Origin: Streptomyces lincolnensis
GTDB lineage: Bacteria; Actinomycetota; Actinomycetes; Streptomycetales; Streptomycetaceae
Direction: 5' to 3'
Length of the DNA: 64,000 nucleotides
Assembly: GCF_001685355.1 (NCBI RefSeq)
Contig: NZ_CP016438.1
Span: forward strand, 1,736,001 to 1,800,000
Shown here piece by piece: positions 43,295 through 52,132 of this stretch. Under the pieces are notes generated by a model. It was not told the DNA's origin. It saw nothing but the letters and a program-made list of their open reading frames with translations, and ran no database searches. Numbering within the stretch: the first letter of the stretch is position 1; every line of letters begins with the position of its first letter. The translations under genes and the position numbers were made by a program.

Positions 43295-44758
43295 TTGTGC
43301 GAGCAGGTCGAGGAGCGGATCCGGCGTACCGCTGTGGACGTTCTGGTGGAGGTCGACAGCCTGTGGTCGTCGGAGGATCGTGAGCAGTTCCTGAGCCTGG
43401 TGCTGGACGGGCTGCGGAGCCCGGGGCGGCTGTCGCACCACGCGGCGCCGCGCAACCAGTACATCGCGCTGCTGCGGCTGTGCCTGCGCGGCGATCCGGC
43501 ACCCGGCAGGCCCGGCGGCCTCACCTGTCTCGCGACGGTCCTGGAACTCATGGATCCGGGCTCGCCCGAGGCCGCCATCCTGTCCCGGCTCGCCGACGAG
43601 TGGCAGGCCGTACGGACGCTTCCGGCCGAGTTCCTCCAGGCCTGGGACCTCCTGGAGGAGGCACTGCTGTCGGTGCGGCTCACCGCCGAGGAGCGAGGGC
43701 GCCTGGTGATGGGAGCGACCCTGTCGCGATTACGCAGACTGCCCGACCACTGCACGACCCCCTGGTCGGACTTCCTCCACCTCGTCGGACAGAACACCGC
43801 ACCGCGGCAGGTACCGCCCTGGATGGTGTATCTCGACAAGGCCACGGAGTGGATGCCCCAGGAACACCGCGGCGAGCTGCGCGCCCTGAACCGGCGCCGG
43901 GCCGCGCGGTGGGAGCTCGGCGAGACCTTCGACCGCCGTCGCTACGACTCCACGTGGGCCGGCCCGCAGCTCTCCGCCGTCCACGACGAGAACCTGGCCA
44001 TCCGGATCAGGCCCGCGCCCTTCGACGAGGACCACTACACCGTCTCCCACTGGTTCCACTCGGACGCCCGCAGTCCCCATTTCGAAGGCCGCCGGGACAG
44101 TGCGGTGATCCCCTTCGCCGCGCTCCAGCAGACGGTCAGCGATGTGATCTCCGAGGTGGAGCGGGCGGAAGGGGACCGGCCGGGGCGCCTGCGGCTGGAG
44201 TTCGTCCTGCCTCTCGAACTCATCAACCTGCCCGTCGAGTCCTGGCCCCTGGACACCGAGGATCCGCATCTCCTGCTCGGCACGGCCTATCCCGCGGTCG
44301 TCATCCGCAGCCTGGACCGGCTGCTGGACGAGCGGTGGCACCGCCGATGGCGGCTGCGCTGGCAGAAGCTCAAGGACGAACCGACGAGCAGTTCCTGGTA
44401 CGTCAGCATCCCCGACCGTGATCCGCGGCACCACGAGAAGGTGCTGGCGGGCCTGCTCGACGAACGGCAGGTCGCAGCCGTCCTGAGCGAACCGCCCGAG
44501 CGCAGCCGGCAGCGCGGCTGCCTGGAGATCAAGGCGGCGCTGCGCACGGGGTATCCGGTGGTGGTGTGGCACCGGACCAGTGAGTCGACCGCCGAATTCC
44601 GCCAGGCACTCAGCGACCTGTTCGCCGGCGGATTCGCGGACCTGCTGTCGCGCATCACCCGGTTCCGCCAGGAAGCCGCCGCGCTCGGCAGCGAGCACGA
44701 CCACTTCGGGCGGCATCTCGCGGTGCTGTGGGACGACCCCGACAGGAAACCGCTCTGA
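43295..44758 (+). CDS. VMAP protein with N-terminal effector-associated domain
   Basis: 487-residue vWA-MoxR-associated protein. Residues about 5-103 resemble an effector-associated domain (EAD2-like): 'VDVLVEVDSLWSSEDREQFL' to 'SPEAAILSRLADEW'. They align by eye with the C terminus of the caspase-like protein at 52133. The C-terminal half (about 210-480) is VMAP-C-like: 'LRLEFVLPLELINLPVESWP', 'AYPAVVIRSLDRLLDERWHR'. In published analyses VMAP, a MoxR ATPase and a vWA protein form a ternary NTP-dependent conflict system and EADs recruit effectors. TTG 43295 has GGAGGGGGG upstream; the frame opens further 5' without a signal. First gene of an operon. Confidence 0.72.
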   Translation: MCEQVEERIRRTAVDVLVEVDSLWSSEDREQFLSLVLDGLRSPGRLSHHAAPRNQYIALLRLCLRGDPAPGRPGGLTCLATVLELMDPGSPEAAILSRLADEWQAVRTLPAEFLQAWDLLEEALLSVRLTAEERGRLVMGATLSRLRRLPDHCTTPWSDFLHLVGQNTAPRQVPPWMVYLDKATEWMPQEHRGELRALNRRRAARWELGETFDRRRYDSTWAGPQLSAVHDENLAIRIRPAPFDEDHYTVSHWFHSDARSPHFEGRRDSAVIPFAALQQTVSDVISEVERAEGDRPGRLRLEFVLPLELINLPVESWPLDTEDPHLLLGTAYPAVVIRSLDRLLDERWHRRWRLRWQKLKDEPTSSSWYVSIPDRDPRHHEKVLAGLLDERQVAAVLSEPPERSRQRGCLEIKAALRTGYPVVVWHRTSESTAEFRQALSDLFAGGFADLLSRITRFRQEAAALGSEHDHFGRHLAVLWDDPDRKPL

Positions 44759-44808
44759 GCAAGGTCCCGGCGTGACCCGGCAGCGCCGACAGCAGGGAGG
44801 AACCGCAC

Positions 44809-45807
44809 ATGGACGCGGACTCACAGGCAGTCCCGGAACCCTCGTGGTTCCTCTACCGGGGCACCGGCACGCCGATGAACCCGGCCGACCGCGACCGCCG
44901 CTGGCCGGCCCCGCCCCCGTGGCGGACCTTCTCCGGCGCCCCCGACAGCGCCACCGCGCCACCGCCCCCGCAGGACGGCACGGCAGCCCGCGTGCTGGGC
45001 CCGCCCGGGGTCCCGTGGCCCGCCGTCCCCGACGAGGTCGTCCGGGTGAACATCGCGCTGCGGCTGCGGCGTCCGCTGCTCGTCTCCGGCGGGCCGGACA
45101 CGGGCAGGTCCGCCGTGGCCCACCGGATCGCCAGGGAGCTCGGGCTGGGCCCTGTGCTGCGCTGGCGCGTCACCGGGGGCAGCACCCTCACCGACGCCCT
45201 CTACGGCCCGGCCGGTGGCGGCACCTTCCGCCTCGGCCCTCTGGGCACGGCCCTGCTGCCCCGCCGGCTGCCGCGCGTGCTGTTGGTCGACGGCCTGGAC
45301 CGGGGCGGTTTCGACCTGCCCGAGCAGGTACTGGGCACGCTGGAGGACGGCGAGTTCGTCCTGCCCGAACTCCTCGGCCGTACGGAGAAGGACCCCGGCA
45401 CAGCCGTCGTCCACACGTGGGAGACCGGCAGGACGGCGACGCTGCGCGACGCGCTCGTACGCTGCCACGAGCCGCCGCTCGTCGTGATCACCAGCGGCGG
45501 CGAGGCGGACCTCTCGCCCGGTTGCGTGCGGCAGTGCGTGCCCCTGACGCTGCCGCCGATGACGGCCGGGCAACTGACCGCACTGGCCAGGGCCCGCTTC
45601 CCCGCACTCGCCGAAGGGCGGCACGGCCGGCTTCTGGAGGCCCTCGTCGAGCGGCTCCTGCGGGACCCGGACACCGACGCGCCGGGGTTGCTCCTCGATG
45701 TGCTGCACCTCGTCGACGAGGGTGCCCTGGACGAAACCGGGGAAGAAGACGAGGTGGAGGCAGCCCTCGACACCGTTTGGCGATGGGCTGTGGTGGAGGG
45801 GCCATGA
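44809..45807 (+). CDS. MoxR-like AAA+ ATPase with degenerate nucleotide motifs
   Basis: 332-residue AAA+ protein of the MoxR type associated with VMAP and vWA partners, where it would act as a chaperone or switch. The fold is clear ('NIALRLRRPLLVSGGPDTGR', 'LPRVLLVDGLDRGGFDLPEQ', 'VVITSGGEADLSPGCVRQC'). However, the Walker A Lys is Arg (residues 95-101 'GPDTGRS'), the Walker B Glu is Gly ('DGLD' at 161-164) and sensor-1 Asn appears to be Gly. ATP hydrolysis is therefore doubtful, though nucleotide binding may remain. N-terminal 70 residues are Pro-rich. ATG with GGAGGA; its stop overlaps the next start (ATGA). Confidence 0.8.
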   Translation: MDADSQAVPEPSWFLYRGTGTPMNPADRDRRWPAPPPWRTFSGAPDSATAPPPPQDGTAARVLGPPGVPWPAVPDEVVRVNIALRLRRPLLVSGGPDTGRSAVAHRIARELGLGPVLRWRVTGGSTLTDALYGPAGGGTFRLGPLGTALLPRRLPRVLLVDGLDRGGFDLPEQVLGTLEDGEFVLPELLGRTEKDPGTAVVHTWETGRTATLRDALVRCHEPPLVVITSGGEADLSPGCVRQCVPLTLPPMTAGQLTALARARFPALAEGRHGRLLEALVERLLRDPDTDAPGLLLDVLHLVDEGALDETGEEDEVEAALDTVWRWAVVEGP

Positions 45808-48800
45808 CGTCCTTCGGCGGTCGCGGTGACACGCTCCTGCACCATGGGCCGGGGGCGCCGTGGGCCGATTCCGGCCGGTGGACGGACATCACCGACGCGC
45901 AGGGCACACTCCGCGCCCTGCACCCGCTGCGGACAGCTCCCGGAGGCGGTGCGTTCGACATGGTCGTGGCCGTGGACACCGATCCCGGCATGGTGGTCTG
46001 GCAGGACACGGCCGCGGAGTTCACCGGACTGCTGCGCAGGTCACGCGTGTTCCGCCGCGTGGACCGCTGCGGGCTGGGGATGCCGCCGCCCGGACAGGTC
46101 CACGGGCGCCGGCCGCCCGGTCGAGACCCCCTGCCCAAGACGCCCGGCCCCGCACGGCGGCTGGTCCTGGTCCTGACCGACGGCACCGCACCCGCGTGGC
46201 GCTCGGGCGCCCCGGGCCATCTGCTGCATCACTGGGGGTGGGACAGTTTCCTGGCCATCGTCCATCTGCTGCCGTTCCATGCCTGGCCGGACGCCGGGAT
46301 CCCGACCTGGCCGATGTCCTTGAGGGCGGCACGGCCGGGCACGCCCAACCGGGGGCTGGGGATGCGCCCGCACGGACTCGGCCTCGACGCGCCGTCCGCA
46401 CCGCCCGGATACGACGGTGAACTGCTCGTACCCGTCCTGGAGTTGACACCCCGCAGCCTGGCGTCCTGGGCACGACTGGTGACGGCCGGCCCGTCCGCAC
46501 GGGTCAGGGTGCCGCTGACGTACGCGGCGTACGCCGACCGGCTCGCCCCGCCGCCGGCCCGGCGCGACGCGGCCGACGCGGTCGCACGGTTCCGCGGATC
46601 GGTCTCGCCCGACGTCTTCGGCCTCGCCGTCCTGCTCGCCGCGGCCCCCTTGGCCGTTCCGGTCGTCCGGCGTGTCATGACCCGGCTCAGGCCCGGCACA
46701 CGCATATCCGACTTCGCCCAGCTGCGCGCCCATCAGCTGATCCGCCCGGTCACCGGCCCCCGCGCGGCGCCGGGCCGCCCCCAGGTGTCGTACGACTTCG
46801 AGCCGGGCGTCCGCGGGGAGTTGCTGGCCGCCGGACGAAACGATGAGCTGCGTCAGGTCGTCGACGTGGTCTCCGAGACCCTGGGCCCGGCGGCCCGCGG
46901 CCTGTGGCGCTTCCCGGCGCTCCTCACCGGCGTCGAGGTGCCGCCGGCGGGCCCGAGGAACGAGGAGACCCGCCTGTGGCTGGAGACCGAGACGGCCGTC
47001 CTGCACGCGCTGTCCGGCCCCTACGCGACCCGTGCGCGAACGCTGGAGGAGGAAGTCGGGCACTGTGCGACGCCTCCGGCCCCGCACCGCACTCCCGCCC
47101 GCACCACGGGGGCGGCCCCGCCCCTCCCGCGAGGACCGCACCAGGAGGATCCGTTGAACCAGCCGACCAACGCGCCGGAGCCCCGTACCGGCCCCGCGCA
47201 GACCGCCCCCGGCCGACTCCCCGGACCTGCGGCGCATCCCATGGGAGGCCCCTCCAACCGCCGCACCCCGGCCGTCTGGGGCAACGTACCCCCGCGCAAC
47301 CCCAACTTCACCGGCCGGGGCGACCTGCTGGACGCGCTGCACCGACGGCTGCGCAAGGAGAAGACGACGGCCGTGCTGCCCAACGCGCTGCACGGCATGG
47401 GCGGGGTCGGGAAGTCGCAGCTCGCGATCGAGTACCTCTACCGGCACCTCGCCGAGTACGACATCATCTGGTGGATCTCCGCCGAGCGCACCACCCAGGT
47501 CGCGCTGTCCCTGGTGGAGCTGGCCCAGCGGCTGGGTCTTGAGGCGAGCACCGAGGCGACCTGGTCGGTCTCGGAGGTCCTGGAGGCCCTGCGCCGCGGT
47601 GAGCCCTACGCCAACTGGCTGCTCGTCTTCGACAACGCCGACAGCCCCGAGGTCGTTCGGCCGTACTTCCCCTCCGGCGGCCCGGGCAACATCCTGATCA
47701 CCTCCCGCAATCCGCAGTGGGCCAGCGCCGCGCAGCCTCTGGAGGTCGACGTCTTCCGGCGGGAGGAGAGCGTGCAGCTGCTGCGGGTGCGCGGCCCGGA
47801 GATCAGCGACGAGGAGGCCGACCGGCTCGCCCAGGCGCTGGGCGATCTGCCGCTGGCCATCGAGCAGGCGGCCGCCTGGCGGGCGGAGACGGGTATGCCC
47901 GCGGACGAATACCTGCGGCTGCTCGACGAGAAGATGGTCGATCTGCTCGGCCTGGTCGCGCCGCTCGACTACCAACTGCCGGTCATCGCCGCCTGGAACG
48001 TCTCCCTGGACCAGCTGGAGACCAAGAACCCGGCGGCCATGCAGTTGCTCCAGGTCTGCGCGTTCTGCGCCCCCGAGCCCATCTCCCGCACGCTCTTCGC
48101 CGGCCGGCCCGCCCACCCCATCGCCCCGGAGCTGGACGCCGTCCTGCACGATCCGATCCGCCTCGGCCAGGCGATCCGGGAGATCGGCCGCTACTCGCTC
48201 GCCCGCTTCGACCACCGCACCAACTCCATCCAGATGCACCGTCTGGTGCAGGCCGCGCTGATCTCCCGGATGACGGAGGCGGAACAGCGGCGCATGCGGC
48301 AGGGCACGCATCTGCTGTTGGCCGCCAACGACCCCACCGACCCGCACAACGTCATCAACTGGCCGCGCTACGGCGAACTGCACGCACACCTGATCGTCTC
48401 CGAGGCCGTCGAGTCCACGGACCGCTGGGTGCGCTCCCTGATCGTCAACGAGGTGCGCTACCTGTGCCGTTGGGGCAACTACGACACCGCCCTGCAACTG
48501 GCCCGGTCGGCCTACGATTCCTGGCGGCGGGAGAGCGGCGAGGACGACGCCCAGTTGCTGGAGGTCTCCCGCTGGCTGGGGTTCGTCCTGTTCAACATGG
48601 GCCGCTACCAGGAGGCGGCGGACGTCAACGACCGGGTCCTGGACGCCTACCGCCGCACGGTCGGCGAGGACCACGAGGACACCCTGGACGCGCTCGGCAA
48701 CGTGGCCATCGACCGGCGGGTGCGGGGGGACTTCGTGGCCGCGCTGGAGCTCTCCGAGTCGATTCTCCAGCGGTATCTGCGGGTACTGGGCCCCGACGAC

Positions 48801-49751
48801 CCCGAGACCCTGCGCGCCGCGCACAACGTGGCCGTCAGTCTGCGCCTGACCGGGGACTTCGGCCGCGCCAAGGTGCTCGACGAGGAGACCTTGCACAGCA
48901 AGACCCAGATCTTCGGCCAGGACCACGTGGTGAGCCTGGTGACCTGGCTCGGGCTCATCCTCGACATCCGGGAGCTCGGCGACTACCTGACCGCACTCAG
49001 CTTCCAGCTGGAACTCACCGAACAGTCGACCCGGCTGCTCGGCCACGACAACCCGTTCACGCTCTCCAACCACCGGCACCTGGCGGTCGCCCTGCGCAAG
49101 GCCGGACGGCACGAGGAGGCACGGGAGACGGCGGAACGCAGCCGGGCCGATCTCGTCCGCCGCTACGGCGAGAACAACCCGGGCGCGATGCAGTCGACGC
49201 TCGAACTGACCATCGACCTACGGCACGCGGGAGAGCTGGAGCAGGCGCGCGACCTCGGCCGGCGGATCCACGCCCAGTACACGGCGACCTACGGCGCGCT
49301 GCACCCGCACACGCTGTCGGCGGAGGTCGACCTCGCCATCACGCTCCGCCAGCTCGGCGCCGCCGACCAGGCACGGACCATCGACGAACGCGTCCTGACC
49401 GAGCTGCGAAGTGCCCTCGGCGAGCGGCACCCCTCCGTGTTGATCAGCGCGACCAACCTGGCCAGCGACCTCTACGCCCTGGGCGAGTACGAGGCCGCCC
49501 GGCAGTTGGACGCCGAGACCCTGGCGCTCTCGACGGAGGTCATGGGCCAGGAGCACCCCTCCACCCTGGCCTGCGCCGCCAACCTGCCGCTGGACCTGAA
49601 GGCACTGGGCCGGACCGAGGAGGCGGACCTTCTGCACGCCGTCACGGCCGAACGGCTCACCAGGGTCCTCGGGGCGGACCATCCGGCGGTCCGTCAGGCG
49701 GTGGACTGGGAGCACCGCGCGGACTGCGACATCGATCCACTGCCGTTGTGA
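45804..49751 (+). CDS. vWA/SAV_2336-type domain fused to NB-ARC NTPase and TPR array
   Basis: 1315-residue protein. Residues about 1-340 are a vWA-like/SAV_2336 domain ('FDMVVAVDTDPGMVVW' at the MIDAS position, where DxSxS is not conserved, and 'LVLVLTDGTAP'). A Pro-rich linker (about 420-470) leads to an NB-ARC STAND NTPase: P-loop 'LHGMGGVGKSQLAIEYLY' near 530, Walker B 'WLLVFDNAD', 'ILITSRNPQW', and 'LGDLPLAIEQAA'. From about 830 to 1300 there are some ten kinesin-light-chain-like TPRs of about 42 residues ('LGEDHPDTL' pattern). This layout matches the FxSxx-COOH-system TPR proteins. Starts at ATG overlapping the MoxR stop. An internal start signal exists at 47143. Confidence 0.82.
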   Translation: MTSFGGRGDTLLHHGPGAPWADSGRWTDITDAQGTLRALHPLRTAPGGGAFDMVVAVDTDPGMVVWQDTAAEFTGLLRRSRVFRRVDRCGLGMPPPGQVHGRRPPGRDPLPKTPGPARRLVLVLTDGTAPAWRSGAPGHLLHHWGWDSFLAIVHLLPFHAWPDAGIPTWPMSLRAARPGTPNRGLGMRPHGLGLDAPSAPPGYDGELLVPVLELTPRSLASWARLVTAGPSARVRVPLTYAAYADRLAPPPARRDAADAVARFRGSVSPDVFGLAVLLAAAPLAVPVVRRVMTRLRPGTRISDFAQLRAHQLIRPVTGPRAAPGRPQVSYDFEPGVRGELLAAGRNDELRQVVDVVSETLGPAARGLWRFPALLTGVEVPPAGPRNEETRLWLETETAVLHALSGPYATRARTLEEEVGHCATPPAPHRTPARTTGAAPPLPRGPHQEDPLNQPTNAPEPRTGPAQTAPGRLPGPAAHPMGGPSNRRTPAVWGNVPPRNPNFTGRGDLLDALHRRLRKEKTTAVLPNALHGMGGVGKSQLAIEYLYRHLAEYDIIWWISAERTTQVALSLVELAQRLGLEASTEATWSVSEVLEALRRGEPYANWLLVFDNADSPEVVRPYFPSGGPGNILITSRNPQWASAAQPLEVDVFRREESVQLLRVRGPEISDEEADRLAQALGDLPLAIEQAAAWRAETGMPADEYLRLLDEKMVDLLGLVAPLDYQLPVIAAWNVSLDQLETKNPAAMQLLQVCAFCAPEPISRTLFAGRPAHPIAPELDAVLHDPIRLGQAIREIGRYSLARFDHRTNSIQMHRLVQAALISRMTEAEQRRMRQGTHLLLAANDPTDPHNVINWPRYGELHAHLIVSEAVESTDRWVRSLIVNEVRYLCRWGNYDTALQLARSAYDSWRRESGEDDAQLLEVSRWLGFVLFNMGRYQEAADVNDRVLDAYRRTVGEDHEDTLDALGNVAIDRRVRGDFVAALELSESILQRYLRVLGPDDPETLRAAHNVAVSLRLTGDFGRAKVLDEETLHSKTQIFGQDHVVSLVTWLGLILDIRELGDYLTALSFQLELTEQSTRLLGHDNPFTLSNHRHLAVALRKAGRHEEARETAERSRADLVRRYGENNPGAMQSTLELTIDLRHAGELEQARDLGRRIHAQYTATYGALHPHTLSAEVDLAITLRQLGAADQARTIDERVLTELRSALGERHPSVLISATNLASDLYALGEYEAARQLDAETLALSTEVMGQEHPSTLACAANLPLDLKALGRTEEADLLHAVTAERLTRVLGADHPAVRQAVDWEHRADCDIDPLPL
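47143..47156 (+). promoter_or_regulatory. internal ribosome binding site and in-frame TTG inside the vWA-NB-ARC gene
   Basis: A perfect AGGAGG (47143-47148) stands 5 bases before TTG 47154, which is in frame and would start a separate 865-residue NB-ARC-TPR protein at 'NQPTNAPEPR', exactly at the domain boundary. The TTG is followed by A, giving the TTGA overlap used for coupled genes here, with TGA in the +1 frame. Confidence 0.55.
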
Positions 49752-51754
49752 GACGACCCGGGGCGGGGCATCTCGGCGTGCGGCGTGCCGGGGCCGCCGG
49801 CCCCGCCCGCCCGGTCGTGCCATCCCCGGGCCAGCCAGTCGGCCAGCGTGGCCGGGGAGACGGGCCGGCCGGACCTGCGGGTGACCCGCCCGGAGACGGC
49901 CCGCAGCAGTTCGGGGCGTTCGGCAAGTGCCCGGTAGCCGTCCCCGGCCGCCCCGTCGTCCGCGTGCCGGTCGGCGATGAGCAGGCCGAGACCTCCCCAG
50001 GCGCCGACCCGCTCGGCCCCTTCGGCCTCCTGCGTGTACAGCCGCACCGCCTCCTCCGTCTCACCCGCGACGCAGGCGAGGTCCGCGGCGGTCGCGCCAC
50101 GCGTCCAGGTCGCGGCCGGTGTCCCGGCGATGCGGGCCTCGGCGAAGGACTCCGGATCCATGACCATCAGCCGGACCAGATGAGCGTACACGTCCAGTCG
50201 GCACCCGGCCGGATCCGTCCTGATCTCGGAGCCGGAGTCGGCGGCCGTGAAGGCCGGGGGCGCTCCCCCGCTCAGCCATGCCCCCGCCGTCGCCGTCACC
50301 GTCGACTCCTCGGGGACCACGTGATGGGCACGCCAAGCGGCGCGTTGGTGCGCGGCGGCGCGCTCGGCGAGTTGCAGCGCGCGCCGGGGGACCGGGTCCG
50401 TCTCCCACTCCCGAAGGTCCGCCATCAGTCCCTGCACGAGCCTGCGCCCCGTCACCGTCAGCGCGGGATGCGCGTCGAGCGTCTTGAGGGCCGCCCGGCT
50501 CTGCCGGCGCCACAACGCGAATTCGAAGCGGGCCAGTTCCAGCGCCCTGCCGGTGTCGCGCGTGCAACGGGCCCGCCAGAACCGGGTGACGCCGGAGAAC
50601 GCGAACGCTCCGTGCAACAGCCCGGTGAGCGGCCGGGGGTCGTCCCGCCACGGGGCGTGGAAGAGGTCCGCGCAGTCCTCGGTCAGCGGGGTGAGGTGCA
50701 TCAGGCCGTTGAGCAGTGTGTGGCGGAACTCGTGCACCAGCGTGACAGCCAGTTCGACGGTCGCCTCGTGCGCGTCCGGCTCGATGTGCGGCTCCGAGAG
50801 CATCACGCAGCCGAAGGCCTCCGAGGCCGACGCGCTGCGTGGCCGGAACCTCTCTCCGCGCGGCAGCGGCACGAGCGAGAGCAGCCCCTGCGCCAGTGCT
50901 TCGGCGCTCTCCCGGTGGTCGGTGACCAGGAGTGCCCAGGCCCGGTCCAGCCGTTGCCGCCAGCGCTCCGCCGTCGCGTGGTCCAGGCGGACAGGGCCCG
51001 GGTCGCCGGGGATCACGGGATACAGGCCGAGGTCGTCCACCGAGAGGGTGAGGGTGACTCCGTCGTGCGTGCTGCGGAACAGGCGCGTCCCCTGCCAGCC
51101 CGGGGCGTCGGACGCGGGGTCGGCGGGCACGTCCACGACCCGCGCGGCAGGAAGGGCCACCCGGGCCCTGCCGCCGGTCACGCTCACGTCCGCGACACCC
51201 CACGGCTCCGACTCCTGCGACAGATCCGGAAGTCGGCGCTCTCGCGGTGTCCAGGCGCGGCCCAGGCCGGGAAGCACCACGGCCCCGTCGTGGGCCGGGA
51301 CCCGGATGCGGAAGTCGGTGCCGGCCACCGTGGCACCCGCGGCGGCCAGGGCATGCAGCCGGCCCACCTCCGCCCAGAGCGGAGTGTCGTCGTCCGAGGA
51401 GCCGCGCAGCCGACGCAGCAGATGGGCGGCCCACAGCCCGGTCTGCGGGTCCATCAGCAACCGGCGCACCGGCTCGGGGGCGCGCCGTTGGGCGCCGGCG
51501 AGCAGATCCCATGCCTCGTGTACCGGTTCGAGGGGCCCGCTCGCCTCCGGCAGGGACGCCATCTCGTCCACGACCGCACGGAGCAGCAGCAGCCGCCTGC
51601 TGTACTCGGCGTCGAGGAGAGCCCGGGCCACGGACGCCTGTTCGCCGGTGGAACAGAGTGCGCCGACACCGACTTCGTCGAGGCGGTGACGGTTCAGAGG
51701 CCGGGACGACTCTCTCTCCGCATCCTCGGAACCCTCTTCACGCCACGTGCCCAC
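49694..51754 (-). CDS. HExxH-motif peptide-modifying enzyme (aKG-HExxH peptide beta-hydroxylase type)
   Basis: 686-residue protein of the 'HEXXH motif putative peptide modification' family, associated with FxSxx-COOH and related RiPP clusters; members are now viewed as 2-oxoglutarate-dependent peptide beta-hydroxylases. The motif is 'TLVHEFRHTLLNGLMHLTPL' near residue 330, with a downstream 'LFHAPWRDDPRPLTGLLHGA' block typical of the family. No signal peptide. GTG 51754 follows GAGGAA. Its 3' end runs 58 bases into the opposing NB-ARC-TPR gene. The candidate precursor gene lies immediately upstream, so this enzyme probably acts on that peptide. Confidence 0.78.
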   Translation of the reverse strand: MGTWREEGSEDAERESSRPLNRHRLDEVGVGALCSTGEQASVARALLDAEYSRRLLLLRAVVDEMASLPEASGPLEPVHEAWDLLAGAQRRAPEPVRRLLMDPQTGLWAAHLLRRLRGSSDDDTPLWAEVGRLHALAAAGATVAGTDFRIRVPAHDGAVVLPGLGRAWTPRERRLPDLSQESEPWGVADVSVTGGRARVALPAARVVDVPADPASDAPGWQGTRLFRSTHDGVTLTLSVDDLGLYPVIPGDPGPVRLDHATAERWRQRLDRAWALLVTDHRESAEALAQGLLSLVPLPRGERFRPRSASASEAFGCVMLSEPHIEPDAHEATVELAVTLVHEFRHTLLNGLMHLTPLTEDCADLFHAPWRDDPRPLTGLLHGAFAFSGVTRFWRARCTRDTGRALELARFEFALWRRQSRAALKTLDAHPALTVTGRRLVQGLMADLREWETDPVPRRALQLAERAAAHQRAAWRAHHVVPEESTVTATAGAWLSGGAPPAFTAADSGSEIRTDPAGCRLDVYAHLVRLMVMDPESFAEARIAGTPAATWTRGATAADLACVAGETEEAVRLYTQEAEGAERVGAWGGLGLLIADRHADDGAAGDGYRALAERPELLRAVSGRVTRRSGRPVSPATLADWLARGWHDRAGGAGGPGTPHAEMPRPGSSHNGSGSMSQSARCSQSTA

Positions 51755-51853
51755 GAAGCTTCCTCACCACGCTGTTCACAGCACCGGACCAGAGCAGTCC
51801 GCTGTGCCGCGCACGATACCCGGCGCATGAGTGCGTCCGTGGCACCCGGGGTC

Positions 51854-52036
51854 TCAACTGCCTTCGCTGCCACCCCTGGTGCTGAAGGGCCGGTCCACGC
51901 TCAGCAGGAGCATGTCCATCGCGGGCCTCAGGGATCCTTCGCTGATCAGCGGGAGTTCATCCAGCGTGACGTGCGACAAGCGGGGCAGCCAGGATTCGAC
52001 GGTCGCGGACTGGGCCGCGTCACGGGACTCGTACAT
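51854..52036 (-). CDS. candidate RiPP precursor peptide (FxsA-like, variant tail)
   Basis: 60 residues, starting 'MYESRDAAQSATVESWLPRL'. The middle 'LPRLSHVTLDEL' matches the leader pattern of FxSxx-COOH-type precursors (LPxLxxVxLxEL), and 'DRP' near residue 48 is followed by 'FSTRGGSEGS', where canonical members end in FxSxx at the carboxyl terminus. The core is thus unusual. ATG 52036 has no ribosome binding site but a good promoter whose -10 box ends 8 bases away, so the mRNA is likely leaderless. The HExxH enzyme gene follows 99 bases downstream on the same strand. The frame is open further upstream. Confidence 0.55.
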   Translation of the reverse strand: MYESRDAAQSATVESWLPRLSHVTLDELPLISEGSLRPAMDMLLLSVDRPFSTRGGSEGS

Positions 52037-52044
52037 GGAGCCAG

Positions 52045-52073
52045 ATAGTAGGCGACTACCGTCACAGACATAA
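52045..52073 (-). promoter_or_regulatory. promoter of the candidate precursor peptide
   Basis: On the minus strand -10 TACTAT (52045-52050) and -35-like TTATGT (52068-52073) are 17 bases apart, and the -10 box ends 8 bases before ATG 52036. This supports the shorter peptide start over longer in-frame alternatives. Confidence 0.5.
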
Positions 52074-52132
52074 CCCTGAACCACCGGGGACACGGGATAC
52101 GACCACCGCCTCGGGAGCGATACGACGCTCCG

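Noticed and set aside
47717..52048. 1443-codon plus-strand open frame overlapping the TPR and HExxH genes
   Set aside because: Shadow frame of two well-supported genes, low-complexity Arg/Pro/Gly translation, no motif.
52037..52093. Longer version of the precursor peptide (79 residues)
   Set aside because: The extension covers the good -10/-35 promoter, so the 60-residue start at 52036 is preferred.
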